Shown here in pieces: positions 24,172-32,987 of a stretch of 64,000 bases of DNA; the first letter of the stretch is position 1, and every line of letters begins with the position of its first letter. This DNA comes from Candidatus Peregrinibacteria bacterium (GTDB lineage: Bacteria > Patescibacteriota > Gracilibacteria > UBA1369 > LOWO2-01-FULL-3). The stretch is from NCBI GenBank assembly GCA_026395515.1, contig JAPLYN010000003.1:62001-126000 (forward strand), read 5' to 3'. The position numbers and the translations under genes were made by a program. Below the pieces are notes generated by a model, which saw only the letters and a list, made by a program, of their open reading frames with translations, was not told the DNA's origin and searched no databases.

Positions 24172-24208
24172 TTGCCTTTATTCTATTCCTATCTTATAAG
24201 TATAGCAA
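24172..24208. promoter_or_regulatory. Overlapping divergent promoters
   Basis: Plus strand: TTGCCT (24172-24177), 17 bp, TATAAG (24195-24200) toward the M15 peptidase. Minus strand: TTGCTA (24203-24208), 17 bp, TAGAAT (24180-24185) toward the aminotransferase operon. The two overlap almost completely, so they should compete. Confidence 0.65.
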
Positions 24209-24224
24209 TTTAGCTTAAATAATT

Positions 24225-24845
24225 ATGAATACTAATAAAATTTTACAAGCGGATCTGGCAGCATATTCTTTAGATGAAGCTAGAATTGCAGATGTAATTG
24301 TGGATAGTGATATGAGCTATGAAGAAGCCGTTTTACATGGATTGCCAAAAGGATGTCCTGAAGAAATTCTCTCAAAACAAGTAATTTTGGAAGTTTATTA
24401 TTTGAGCTTTGATGGAAAAATTCACAAGGGTCAAATTGTTGTAGATGAAAGAGTCGCCAAAGAAGTTCAGGAAGTTTTCACAGTCGCATTTGAAACCAAA
24501 TTTCAAATTACTTCCGTCATACCAATTTCAAAATTTGGCTGGGATGATGATAAATCTATGGATGTAGATAATACTTCAGCTTTTAATTATAGAACGATTG
24601 CAAATACTTATATTCTATCTCGTCATTCCAGGGGATGGGCGGTGGATATTAATCCGAGACTAAATCCACATTACAGAAAGGATGGAGAAATTGTACCTCA
24701 GGGTGGAATTTATGAAGCTGGTAAAGCGGGAGTTTTGGTGGAAGGTGATCCTATCGTAAAAACCTTTAAAAAATATGGTTGGGGCTGGGGTGGAAATTGG
24801 ATAGGAGAAAAAGACTGGCAACATTTTGAGAAGGAAGAAGTTTAG
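24225..24845 (+). CDS. M15-family peptidoglycan peptidase
   Basis: 206 residues with the zinc ligands of the VanY/endolysin M15 group: SRHSRGWAVDINP (His and Asp, near residues 137-147) and KDWQHFEK (His near 201). Such enzymes cleave D-Ala-D-Ala or L-Ala-D-Glu bonds of the wall. No signal peptide is evident, so it may be released by another route or act as an endolysin-like enzyme. GWGWGGNWIG before the last ligand is typical of the M15_4 type. Confidence 0.8.
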   Translation: MNTNKILQADLAAYSLDEARIADVIVDSDMSYEEAVLHGLPKGCPEEILSKQVILEVYYLSFDGKIHKGQIVVDERVAKEVQEVFTVAFETKFQITSVIPISKFGWDDDKSMDVDNTSAFNYRTIANTYILSRHSRGWAVDINPRLNPHYRKDGEIVPQGGIYEAGKAGVLVEGDPIVKTFKKYGWGWGGNWIGEKDWQHFEKEEV

Positions 24846-24898
24846 TCTCTAGTTCGCGCAACTTTTCCTGAGCGGAGTCATCCGTTAGTATTTTCGTT

Positions 24899-25072
24899 CT
24901 AGGTTTCTTCAATTTTTTCTTTGCTATTTTTATCTTTGTTTCTTGCTAGTTCTTTTGAGATTGTCGATTTATCTCTACCCAATATCCTAGCAATCTCTTT
25001 TTGCCCTATCCTAGAGCTAAATAGCTTCTCTAGCACTATTCTTTCCTTTGAACTAAGCTGCCTGTGTGACAT
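24899..25072 (-). CDS. Orphan HTH protein, IS30-transposase N-terminal type
   Basis: 57 residues, nearly all one HTH_38 domain: LSSKERIVLEKLFSS, then QKEIARILGRDKSTISKELARN, the DNA-recognition pattern of IS30 transposases. The catalytic DDE part is absent; after the stop at 24899 no continuation is seen in any frame. It is either a relic of an IS30 element or a domesticated small regulator. It diverges from the helicase gene with about 150 bp between the two starts. Confidence 0.65.
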   Translation of the reverse strand: MSHRQLSSKERIVLEKLFSSRIGQKEIARILGRDKSTISKELARNKDKNSKEKIEET

Positions 25073-25226
25073 CTTTTTTGGGGTTATATGATTTGATTAG
25101 GCATCACTCATATCCCAAATAGATGTCCTCTTTTAGTTGCGATTTGAATTAGAATTCAGGCACAACCAGTTGACAAAGAACATAAATAGTGTTAACGTCT
25201 ACGATATAGCTTATAAATCCTTAAGT

Positions 25227-27554
25227 ATGGCCCCTTTAGATGAATTAACAACTGGCGAAGACCATACTGGCGGATTAGAAAGTAAACTTTCTAGCGAAGC
25301 TCTAGAAGCTGCTGCTTTTTTAGAAACAATAAGAACTGGAGATCAGTGGTTAAATTTAACTAAGGAACCTTGGAATCCAACAGAGGAAGAGCAGGAACGT
25401 CTCAAATTGACTATAAAGCTACTGATGAATTTTGCGATAAATATTGAAGATGCATCATTAAAAAAATTCCACTTCAACCAGCTAAAAGGAATTCAGGAAT
25501 TCAAAGAGTTTCTGCAAAATGCTGGAGTTGGTAAACTTAGTGGTTATATTCATCAAGCCACAGGAGCAGGAAAAACTGTTCTTTTTGCTTTAATATCAAA
25601 ACTTTTGGGAGTAAAAACCTTGATCCTCGTACCGAAGAAAAATCTTTTGGAACAAACCAAAGGAGAATTTGTAAATATGCTTGGATTTGATGAAAAAGAT
25701 ATAGGTATACTCGGAGGAGGAAAAGAGGAAATAGGTAGGAATACTACTATCTCCACATATCAAAGCCATATGAGACGTATGAAAAGTGATAGAGATTACA
25801 GAAAACAAATGGCTGGAGTGGAATTGGTGATTTGTGATGAAGCACATAAGGGTATAGGCGAAGAAACACAAGAATCTCTCGATGACATGGAAGCACTGGA
25901 ACCGGATGAACGCGCCTCTGAGGTTGAATTTGAAAAAGATATTGATGCCTACATCTCACGACTTGCATTAAGAATTGGTTTTACTGCTACACCAAAACTT
26001 GCAGAAAAAGATGTGGCCAATTTTTTTGGAAGGCTCATTTCTAGAGTAACAATGACAGAAATGGTTAAAGCTGGAATTCTTAAAAAATACAGGATTGTTC
26101 AAGCTGGTGGAGAGATCAATACTGAAAGAAAAAATCTATCGGAAAAAGAAGAATCAGAAATACTAGAGCATGAAGAAATTTACGAAAAACTTTTGGACAA
26201 ATTTGAAGAAACCAGAAAAACTTCTCCTTATCCTCTCAAGCCAGGTGTATTTTGTACAAGTATTAAGGAGTGTGAAAAATTTCTTGAGATAGCGGAATCA
26301 AAAGGTATGAAGGGTATGATTGTAACTTCAAAAATTGGAAAGAATTCTCTGGAAGAAGCAGAGAAGAAAATTCTTTCTGGTGAAATTGATATGATTATCA
26401 CCGTAGATAAACTTACCGAAGGATGGAATTTTCCAGCATTGAATTCTGTCATTTGGGCGAGAGCGTGTGGTTCACCAGCACGTATTATTCAGGCGGCTGG
26501 TAGGGCAGCGCGTTACTTTAAAGGCCAAGACTACGCCTATTTCTTTGAAACAAATTGGACTGTTAGAAGAAAACCAAAAGATAAAAAAGATAAGGATGGA
26601 GAAGACGGGGGAAAAGAAGATGAAGGTAAGGATGAAAATGATTCAAATAAAAACGATGACGACGATAAAGAAGAAGCTTCACTTAGCAAGGGATCTTTAA
26701 CTCTAACCAAAGCATTGTATGAATCAGGTGAAGATACAGATACTATTTGTGAAGGTATAGATGGAAACTCAATCGAATTCACAAAAGAAGTTCTCCTAGA
26801 TGAAAAGGAATGTGGTGTCATTGAAATAAATAATGAGAGTGGTGTTCAAGAGCAAGTAGAGGTTATGGGTGGGGGTATAATTGCTGCAAGTTTATATGGA
26901 AAAGCATATGAATTATTTTATAGAGAAATAGACAAAGCAGGTCTACAACCAATAAAAGGCTATAAAGGTAGGACATCATTACGTACACTTTTAATATACA
27001 GAAAAGCTGAAATTGACGAACTTTTTTCAGAGGAACTAAAAATTATTGAATTGGATAGAAATGCATGTGGAACAATAAACATCTCAAAAGATGGCGGAAC
27101 CACAGAAAGGATGGAAGTTGTAGGAGCAGGAATTAGAGCTTTAAAATTTTATGAAACATCTCGTACCAATTTTATATCTGTACTGAAAGATTCAGGCATT
27201 AAACCAATCAAAGGCTGGAAAGGAAGGGTCGACGGAGAACATACTGTGCCCTTATATATTAAGTCTGATTTAGATAAACTTTTCAAAAAAAATCAAAAGA
27301 CAGTTGAGTTAGATGAAAATGGCTTCGGAACCATAGATGTGAATATTGAAGGTGGAAGTGCAGGAAAAGTAGAGGTGGTGGGGATGGGTAAAAAAGCTGC
27401 AAATAAATATGGCGTACATTACAAAACGTTTCTAGGAAGGATAGACAGGGCTGGAATTCAGCCAGTGCAACAGTGGGAGGGCAAATCTGGACCATCTCAT
27501 ATTGTGCCCTTATATCTTAAATCTGAGCTAGATCCACTTTTCGATAAAATCTAA
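25227..27554 (+). CDS. SF2 DEAH-box helicase with three C-terminal repeats
   Basis: 775 residues from the chosen ATG. Helicase core: ATGAGKT (Walker A, 111-117), ICDEAH (DEAH, 204-207), FTATP, TEGWNFPALNSVIW, and motif VI QAAGRAAR (422-429). A linker of 45 residues (near 448-485) is almost only Lys, Asp, Glu and Gly. Then come three repeats of about 80 residues that look like HTH-type DNA-binding units. Probably a DNA translocase or helicase of restriction/repair type; a defence role is possible but no nuclease is adjacent. The TTG-started frame reaches 25137, but TTGACA at 25170-25175 lies inside it, favouring the later start. Confidence 0.7.
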   Translation: MAPLDELTTGEDHTGGLESKLSSEALEAAAFLETIRTGDQWLNLTKEPWNPTEEEQERLKLTIKLLMNFAINIEDASLKKFHFNQLKGIQEFKEFLQNAGVGKLSGYIHQATGAGKTVLFALISKLLGVKTLILVPKKNLLEQTKGEFVNMLGFDEKDIGILGGGKEEIGRNTTISTYQSHMRRMKSDRDYRKQMAGVELVICDEAHKGIGEETQESLDDMEALEPDERASEVEFEKDIDAYISRLALRIGFTATPKLAEKDVANFFGRLISRVTMTEMVKAGILKKYRIVQAGGEINTERKNLSEKEESEILEHEEIYEKLLDKFEETRKTSPYPLKPGVFCTSIKECEKFLEIAESKGMKGMIVTSKIGKNSLEEAEKKILSGEIDMIITVDKLTEGWNFPALNSVIWARACGSPARIIQAAGRAARYFKGQDYAYFFETNWTVRRKPKDKKDKDGEDGGKEDEGKDENDSNKNDDDDKEEASLSKGSLTLTKALYESGEDTDTICEGIDGNSIEFTKEVLLDEKECGVIEINNESGVQEQVEVMGGGIIAASLYGKAYELFYREIDKAGLQPIKGYKGRTSLRTLLIYRKAEIDELFSEELKIIELDRNACGTINISKDGGTTERMEVVGAGIRALKFYETSRTNFISVLKDSGIKPIKGWKGRVDGEHTVPLYIKSDLDKLFKKNQKTVELDENGFGTIDVNIEGGSAGKVEVVGMGKKAANKYGVHYKTFLGRIDRAGIQPVQQWEGKSGPSHIVPLYLKSELDPLFDKI
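26793..27545 (+). repeat. Three protein-level repeats within the helicase gene
   Basis: Segments 26793-27029, 27042-27284 and 27300-27545 encode copies with the shared pattern: vELDxxxxGTIxIxxxGG, VEVVGxG, A-x4-Y-x5-F-x4-D-x2-GI-x-PIxGW-x-GR, PLYxKSxLDxLF. The most conserved parts are the predicted recognition helix and the final PLY-K-LD-LF wing. DNA identity among copies is low, so the duplication is old. Confidence 0.75.
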
Positions 27555-27558
27555 ATAC

Positions 27559-29103
27559 TTAGTTCATCACGATGCAAGGTTTGATCTTTTTATTTAGCTC
27601 AGTGAGATTGCTGACGTCTTTTTCTGTGATTGAAATAAGATCCGGTTCCCATTCTTTTTTGTCGTAAGTAATAGGATAAATTTCAGGCAACACAGGATTA
27701 AAGGCTTCTTCCAAAGTAATGTTTTTCATGATGTCCATGATGGCTGACCAGCTGTCTTTATTTCCGTAAAGGATAAGATCCAAACCACTTGCGAGTGTTA
27801 ATTCCTTAGTCTCGTTTCCATATTCCATAAAGGCTACAGAAAGTCCGTCATTCATTTCACGAGTCTGAGCACGAGCACAAATTTCAATACTGCGATAATT
27901 ACCAAGATCAGCATTCATCTTGATGTAATTATTTTTCATCAAAGTGAGATAGTTGATTTGGTTAAATCCTCCAAGACATTTGAGACCGTAATAGAAAGAA
28001 AGTGTACAGAAATTAAGTAGAAGTCCTGGTATTAATTCTTTACGAGCCATAGCTTCACCAATTGCTTCAGGATTTAATTCAATCTTATAAGACTCATCTT
28101 TTGAAACTAAATAATTTCCTTTTCTCCAGAGCTGTAAATTCTCGCGAGAACCCGCTGGCAGAGCCCAGAAAAGGTAAGTACCTGTAGAGTCCTTACGTGA
28201 GAATGAGCCAAAAATATCTTCGAAATAATTATTGATGAATGGTTCGTATCTTGGATCAAAAAGCATGTGATTCAAAATCGTATCCTGATGCAAATGATAC
28301 TTAGTGAGCAAATCCACAACGAGAGTTTCTTGTTCGAGGTAAACTAAATTTGGTAACTGAACATTGCTAGCTTCAAAGAATTTATTCCAAAGTTTAAAGT
28401 TTGTTTTTCCAACTTGTTCGCAATAACTCTTACACTCTAGAACTTGTTGATTCTCATAAATTTCTTTAATGAGAGAACAAATTTTCTCATATTGGTCAGG
28501 CATAATCTTTCCAGCATTCACTTCGTCTTTCATCAGAGAATAAACCTTTTTCACGTCATCCATTTTATATGGATTCATAGCATAAATGCTGTGAGGAGTA
28601 GGTTTTGCTGAGAGGAAAGGCAAGCGGTGTAAACCAACTTGGCCATTAATATAATTGTGGAAAAATAATCCGCGAGGGAAGGAAGAATTATTGTAAGCAA
28701 TGTTTGCGCAAGAAAGAACTATTACGTTATTCAAATTTGCTTTATCGTGAGAAACAAGAGAAGCGGCAGTAAGTAGATTTGAATTTACGAAGAATGGGTG
28801 AGTGAGAGGACCAGTATGATCAGCTGTAGAAACAAAATAAAATTCTTTGAGCTGAGCGATAGCTGATTCAGCCACTTCTAGGCCAAAACGTCTAGTAATG
28901 TGAGCTTCCATAACCTCTAAAAGCTCAGCCTGTCTGAAAGGAATCGTAGGTGGAAGATTTACATCCACATATTCGTTGGCGTAATCTAAAAGTTTCTTTT
29001 CACCTCTTTTTATGAGGAGGCTCTGAAGGGTCGGTCTTTTTTCCAAGACTTTGTCTTTCAGGCGTTTAAAGCGATCCGCTAAATTTGCTTGATCGGAATT
29101 CAT
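27559..29103 (-). CDS. Large uncharacterised protein, 514 residues
   Basis: No family recognised. Soluble; begins with charged helices and then FYFVSTADHTGPLTHPFFVNSNLL and NNVIVLSCANIAYNNSSFPRGLFFHNY. His/Asp/Asn residues in those strands look like an active-site neighbourhood, but no known motif matches. Later sections include ALPAGSRENLQLWRKG and LGGFNQINYLTLMKNNYI. It converges with the helicase gene with 4 bases between the stops. Codon use and composition match the neighbours, so it seems resident. Confidence 0.6.
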   Translation of the reverse strand: MNSDQANLADRFKRLKDKVLEKRPTLQSLLIKRGEKKLLDYANEYVDVNLPPTIPFRQAELLEVMEAHITRRFGLEVAESAIAQLKEFYFVSTADHTGPLTHPFFVNSNLLTAASLVSHDKANLNNVIVLSCANIAYNNSSFPRGLFFHNYINGQVGLHRLPFLSAKPTPHSIYAMNPYKMDDVKKVYSLMKDEVNAGKIMPDQYEKICSLIKEIYENQQVLECKSYCEQVGKTNFKLWNKFFEASNVQLPNLVYLEQETLVVDLLTKYHLHQDTILNHMLFDPRYEPFINNYFEDIFGSFSRKDSTGTYLFWALPAGSRENLQLWRKGNYLVSKDESYKIELNPEAIGEAMARKELIPGLLLNFCTLSFYYGLKCLGGFNQINYLTLMKNNYIKMNADLGNYRSIEICARAQTREMNDGLSVAFMEYGNETKELTLASGLDLILYGNKDSWSAIMDIMKNITLEEAFNPVLPEIYPITYDKKEWEPDLISITEKDVSNLTELNKKIKPCIVMN

Positions 29104-29185
29104 AGTTTTGCATAATCTATATCTTCCAGACTAAAAGTCAATATTAACCCATATTTCCTTGTAAGGAGGCCAAAAAACTCGTAGG

Positions 29186-30439
29186 ATGGCAGCCATGAGT
29201 AATCAAATGCCAAAATTGTGGTTAAGAAAGGGACGCGAGACGCCTGTACTTGCGGGACATCCGTGGGTATTTTCTAAAGGAATTGAAATGGGTCCCGTCG
29301 ATGAAGCTGGGAAACCGGCTAGGGTTGTGGGACTTGTAAAAGTATATGGCGGCTCAAAGGAATTTCTTGGAATTGGAATGTACAATCCAAATAATTCCAT
29401 CAGCTTGAGAATGATTTCAATTAATAGAAATGATGAGAAAGATTTCAAAGTTGATAAAGATTTTTTTGTGAAAAAATTTAAGGGTCTAGAAAGTGCTAAG
29501 AAAGAATTTTTACCGGTAGAAACAACGGCTTATAGACTTGTGAATGCCGATGCTGATTGGTTGCCGGGATTGATTATGGATAGATACGAAAATGTTTTTG
29601 TTTTCCAAATACATACGGCAGCGATGGATATGTATCGCGAGGAAATTATTGATGCTTTGAAAAAGGCTTTTAAGCCAGAGGCGATTGTGGAGAGGTCTGA
29701 TATTGATTCTAGAAAAGCAGATGGATTACAAAGCTTGCCAGTGAAAATTCATTATGGAAAAGTTGAGGGAAATGTTGAATTTTTAGAAAATGGTGTGAAG
29801 TTTTTTGCTGATGTTTTGGGTGGACAGAAAACTGGATTTTTCTTAGACCAACGTGATTCCAGAAAAAAAGTGGGAGAGCTATCTCGTGGTAAAAAAGTTT
29901 TAAATTTATTTTCTTATACTGGTGGTTTTGGTTTATATGCAGCATTAAACGGTGCAGAAAAAGTTACAACAATAGATTCTTCAGAACCAGCGTTAGAACT
30001 CGCTCAAGAAAATTTCAGACTAAATGGAATTAAAATTGACGATGAGAAAAATTTCGAAAAATATGATTTTGTTTGCGCTGATGTTTTTGATTTTTTGAGT
30101 TCAATAAATATTGGCGATTACGATTTAATTGTTTGTGATCCTCCGGCATTTGCAAAATCAAATGACAAAATAGATGAAGCTAAAAAGGCTTACACAAGCA
30201 TTAATCGACGTTGCATGGATTTATTAAAATCTGGTGGAATTTTAGTAACATGCTCTTGCTCAGGAAGAATTACACAAGAAGAGTTCAGAGATATTTTAAA
30301 ATTCTCAGCAGGTCGTTCAAAAAAAGATATGAGAGTTTTATCCGCACTTACACAACCTTTTGACCATACGGAAAGAGTTTCTTTCTCCGAAGGCCGATAT
30401 TTAAAGACTTTTGTCTTACAATGCCTTGATCATTTTTAG
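29186..30439 (+). CDS. rlmI: 23S rRNA (cytosine-C5) methyltransferase, RlmI type
   Basis: 417 residues. An N-terminal PUA domain begins LWLRKGRETPVLAGHPWVFSKGIE (residues 11-34), followed by the RlmI-specific middle part with VNADADWLPGLIMDRY. The SAM domain has GFFLDQRDSRKKV, VLNLFSYTGGFGLYAALNGAEKVTTIDSS (near 235-262), YDFVCADVFDFL and DLIVCDPPAFAKS (motif IV, near 312). The C in SCSCSG near 350 is the usual catalytic cysteine region. In E. coli RlmI modifies C1962. Start chosen at the first ATG; Met4 is nearly as good. Confidence 0.88.
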   Translation: MAAMSNQMPKLWLRKGRETPVLAGHPWVFSKGIEMGPVDEAGKPARVVGLVKVYGGSKEFLGIGMYNPNNSISLRMISINRNDEKDFKVDKDFFVKKFKGLESAKKEFLPVETTAYRLVNADADWLPGLIMDRYENVFVFQIHTAAMDMYREEIIDALKKAFKPEAIVERSDIDSRKADGLQSLPVKIHYGKVEGNVEFLENGVKFFADVLGGQKTGFFLDQRDSRKKVGELSRGKKVLNLFSYTGGFGLYAALNGAEKVTTIDSSEPALELAQENFRLNGIKIDDEKNFEKYDFVCADVFDFLSSINIGDYDLIVCDPPAFAKSNDKIDEAKKAYTSINRRCMDLLKSGGILVTCSCSGRITQEEFRDILKFSAGRSKKDMRVLSALTQPFDHTERVSFSEGRYLKTFVLQCLDHF

Positions 30440-30524
30440 ATTTGTACTAAGATCAAATTAATCGTAGTAAATCGGTCACGAGCCCGTTTTAGTAAGCCTC
30501 GTGAATCCGTTTAATTTTTTGAAA

Positions 30525-31736
30525 ATGATCTACCTCAGCCATCTCGTAAAAAGCGCGGTCGACGACAGTTCTGACAAGGAGATCGGCGAGCTTAGAGATA
30601 TTTTAGTAAAACAAGATTCTGATGGATATCCGTTTGCGGATTTAATTTTAGTTAAGGATAAAAAACATAAAAATATAGTAGCAATACCTTTTAAATATGT
30701 GGAGAATTTAAGCAAAGGTGAAGTTACTTTGAATAAAATTTATAGCAAAATTGAAACAGTTGAAGTATCTAAAAATCACATTTATTTGATGAGAGATATT
30801 TTGGACAATCAAATTATTGATGTGAATGGAATCAGAGTAGTGCGCGTAAATGACGTGAAGTTGGCGATGATCGATGGAGAATTATCCGTAGTTGGATTGG
30901 ATATTAGTTTCAAAGGAATTATGCGAAGACTTGGAATTGCTTGGATGGATTATTTCAATGTTTTCAAAGTTAATTTAATAAATTGGAGAGATGCTCAACA
31001 TGTACATGGAACACTTCAATTAAATACTGTTTCGGAAAAATTGAATCGCTTACATCCTGCCGATTTGGCAAACATCGTTGAGAGTTTAAATATCAAACAA
31101 GGTTCAAAATTGTTGAGTAGTATGGATACTAAAAATTCTGCTAAAATTTTGGAAGAGGTTAATCCTATTATGCAGAAAGCTTTAGTTGGAATGTTGGATA
31201 AAGGACAGGCTTTAAAAATTGTGGAAAAGATGTCTATTGATGAATTAGCAGATTTGATTCAATCAATGCCTTATCAAAAAGCAAAACAATTTTTGTCTGA
31301 TTTGCACAGTGATAAATTGGAAAAAATCGAAGAGCTTTTGCTCTATCCGGAAGATACTGCCGGTGGACTTATGACTAATGAATTTATTACTGTTCCACCT
31401 AGCTGGACGAAAGAAGATGCTATTAGGCAAATCAAAGAAGTCTCAAAAAAATATCGTACAATTTCTTATATCTACGTGATTGATAAAAATGGGAAATTCC
31501 TTGGACCAATTTCTATGCGCAGTTTGGTTGTCGCGGATAAAAACGTGAAATTAAAAAAACTTCTAAAACCAGTCAAAGCTCTAGTAACTTTACGTCCTGA
31601 AAATTCACTGCATGAAGTAGTAAATTTGATGACAAAATATGATTTATTCACCGCTACGGTAGTGAATAAGAAGGGACGTTTACTTGGTATAGTAACTCTT
31701 GATGACGTGATGAGATGTCTCGCGCCTGCCGCATAA
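30525..31736 (+). CDS. PRC-barrel / MgtE N-domain / CBS-pair protein
   Basis: About 403 soluble residues with no membrane part. The N terminus (1-150) contains PRC-barrel-like strands (ILVKQDSDGYPFADLILVKD, GIRVVRVNDVKLAMIDGELSVVGLD). Residues 165-290 are the superhelical MgtE_N domain, LNRLHPADLANIVESL through HSDKLEKIEELLLYPEDTAGGLMT, and residues 285-400 two CBS motifs ending GIVTLDDVM. In MgtE these cytosolic domains sense Mg and gate the channel; here the channel domain is missing. The divergent NRAMP gene begins 9 bases later, so a regulator-transporter pair is inferred. The GTG at 30501 is an alternative start. Confidence 0.85.
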   Translation: MIYLSHLVKSAVDDSSDKEIGELRDILVKQDSDGYPFADLILVKDKKHKNIVAIPFKYVENLSKGEVTLNKIYSKIETVEVSKNHIYLMRDILDNQIIDVNGIRVVRVNDVKLAMIDGELSVVGLDISFKGIMRRLGIAWMDYFNVFKVNLINWRDAQHVHGTLQLNTVSEKLNRLHPADLANIVESLNIKQGSKLLSSMDTKNSAKILEEVNPIMQKALVGMLDKGQALKIVEKMSIDELADLIQSMPYQKAKQFLSDLHSDKLEKIEELLLYPEDTAGGLMTNEFITVPPSWTKEDAIRQIKEVSKKYRTISYIYVIDKNGKFLGPISMRSLVVADKNVKLKKLLKPVKALVTLRPENSLHEVVNLMTKYDLFTATVVNKKGRLLGIVTLDDVMRCLAPAA

Positions 31737-31745
31737 AAAATTAAA

Positions 31746-32987
31746 ATGATTTGGAAGAATTTCAAAAAGCGTTTAGTTATATTTTTAGCCATAGTTGGTC
31801 CTGGTTTGATTACGGCTGTGGCAGACAATGATGCTGCCGGCGTTGCGACTTATAGTGTAGCTGCTTCACTATATGGAATGGCTTCTCAATATTTGGTGAT
31901 TCCTACTACTATTTTACTTGGTGTTACCCAAGAAATCGGAGCCAGAATTTCAATCGTTACAGGAAAAGGTTTGGGTTCATTAATAAGAGAAAAATACGGA
32001 GTAAAGATGGCTATTGGAATTTTCTTCCTTTATTTTTTCGTAAATCAAACTGTCGTTTTACAAGATGTAACTGGTTTAAAATCTGCAATTCAGCTTTTTG
32101 GATTACCTTGGGAAATAGTTTTGATTTTGACCTGTCTTTTGCTAGTGGTGATGGTGATAAAATTGAATTTCAAAAAACTTCAGAAAGTTTTTCTATTCAT
32201 GATTTTGTTCTATGTTTCTTACGTAATATCAGCGATTTTGGTGCATCCAGATTGGAAGGAAGCCATTCAAGAAAGTTTCATTTTGCCAAAGAAAGTAAAT
32301 ATTATGGATCCCGGATATTGGTTCTCATTAATAGCTGTATTGGGTACTACCGTAACTCTATGGGGACAATTTTTTATTAGTAGTTTCATCGTTGATAAAG
32401 GTTTAACAAAAGGTGATTTAAAAGCTAATAAAGTGGAGGTGTATGGAGGTGCTTTTCTTACAAACTTCCTTTCTTGGATGATGGCTATAGCCGTGACCTT
32501 CACACTTTTCACTAATCACATTATGGTAACTGATGGTTTTGCAGCTGCCAAAGCTATTGAACCTCTTGCCGGAAATTTCTCTGCTTCACTATTTGCCATC
32601 GGTCTTTTTGCGGCTTCTATCCTTGGATTATTCATTGTTCCTTTGGCCACAGCTTATGTGTTTACGGAGATGTTTGGTTACGAAAGAACTCTCAATGTAG
32701 ATTTTAAAACTGGAAAAGTTTTCTATATTTTCTTCGTTCTACAAATTTTGATTGCTTTGATTATCGCTCTCTTCCCAGGAATAAATTTGTTTAGCCTTAC
32801 TCTTTGGGGAAATTATTTAAATGGTGCGGCGCTGCCAGTAGTTTTCTTTTTCATTATTAGGTTCTCTGAAAATAAAGAAATTATGGGCGAGCATGCTGCA
32901 AAAGGATTTGGAAAATGGGTTGTAAGGTTCGCTCTGTTCGTAATCGTGGGAGCAGTCAGCGTAAGTGTTCTACAAAACTTTATTTAG
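31746..32987 (+). CDS. NRAMP-superfamily metal transporter with altered metal site
   Basis: 413 residues, about 11 transmembrane helices. Helix 1 begins GPGLITAVADNDAAGVATYS: the metal-binding Asp of the canonical DPGN is kept (Asp29), but Pro-Gly-Asn is Ala-Ala-Gly. In helix 6 the canonical MPH is replaced, GTTVTLWGQFF, so the methionine ligand is Thr204. Loss of Asn and Met is the change described for NRAMP-related Mg transporters (and Met loss for plant Al transporters). Together with the MgtE_N/CBS partner encoded just upstream, a role in Mg rather than Mn/Fe uptake is inferred. The stop overlaps that of the convergent GT gene. Confidence 0.85.
   Translation: MIWKNFKKRLVIFLAIVGPGLITAVADNDAAGVATYSVAASLYGMASQYLVIPTTILLGVTQEIGARISIVTGKGLGSLIREKYGVKMAIGIFFLYFFVNQTVVLQDVTGLKSAIQLFGLPWEIVLILTCLLLVVMVIKLNFKKLQKVFLFMILFYVSYVISAILVHPDWKEAIQESFILPKKVNIMDPGYWFSLIAVLGTTVTLWGQFFISSFIVDKGLTKGDLKANKVEVYGGAFLTNFLSWMMAIAVTFTLFTNHIMVTDGFAAAKAIEPLAGNFSASLFAIGLFAASILGLFIVPLATAYVFTEMFGYERTLNVDFKTGKVFYIFFVLQILIALIIALFPGINLFSLTLWGNYLNGAALPVVFFFIIRFSENKEIMGEHAAKGFGKWVVRFALFVIVGAVSVSVLQNFI

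Noticed and set aside
24846-25136. Complete IS30 insertion sequence
   Set aside because: Only the HTH part is present; no DDE domain and no terminal inverted repeats could be found.
25137-25226. TTG start extending the helicase by 30 residues
   Set aside because: A TTGACA-type promoter element lies inside this stretch and the added residues resemble no helicase N terminus.
26793-27545. DNA-level tandem repeat or recombination hotspot
   Set aside because: The three copies are similar at protein level but diverged in DNA, so they are domain repeats, not recent DNA duplications.
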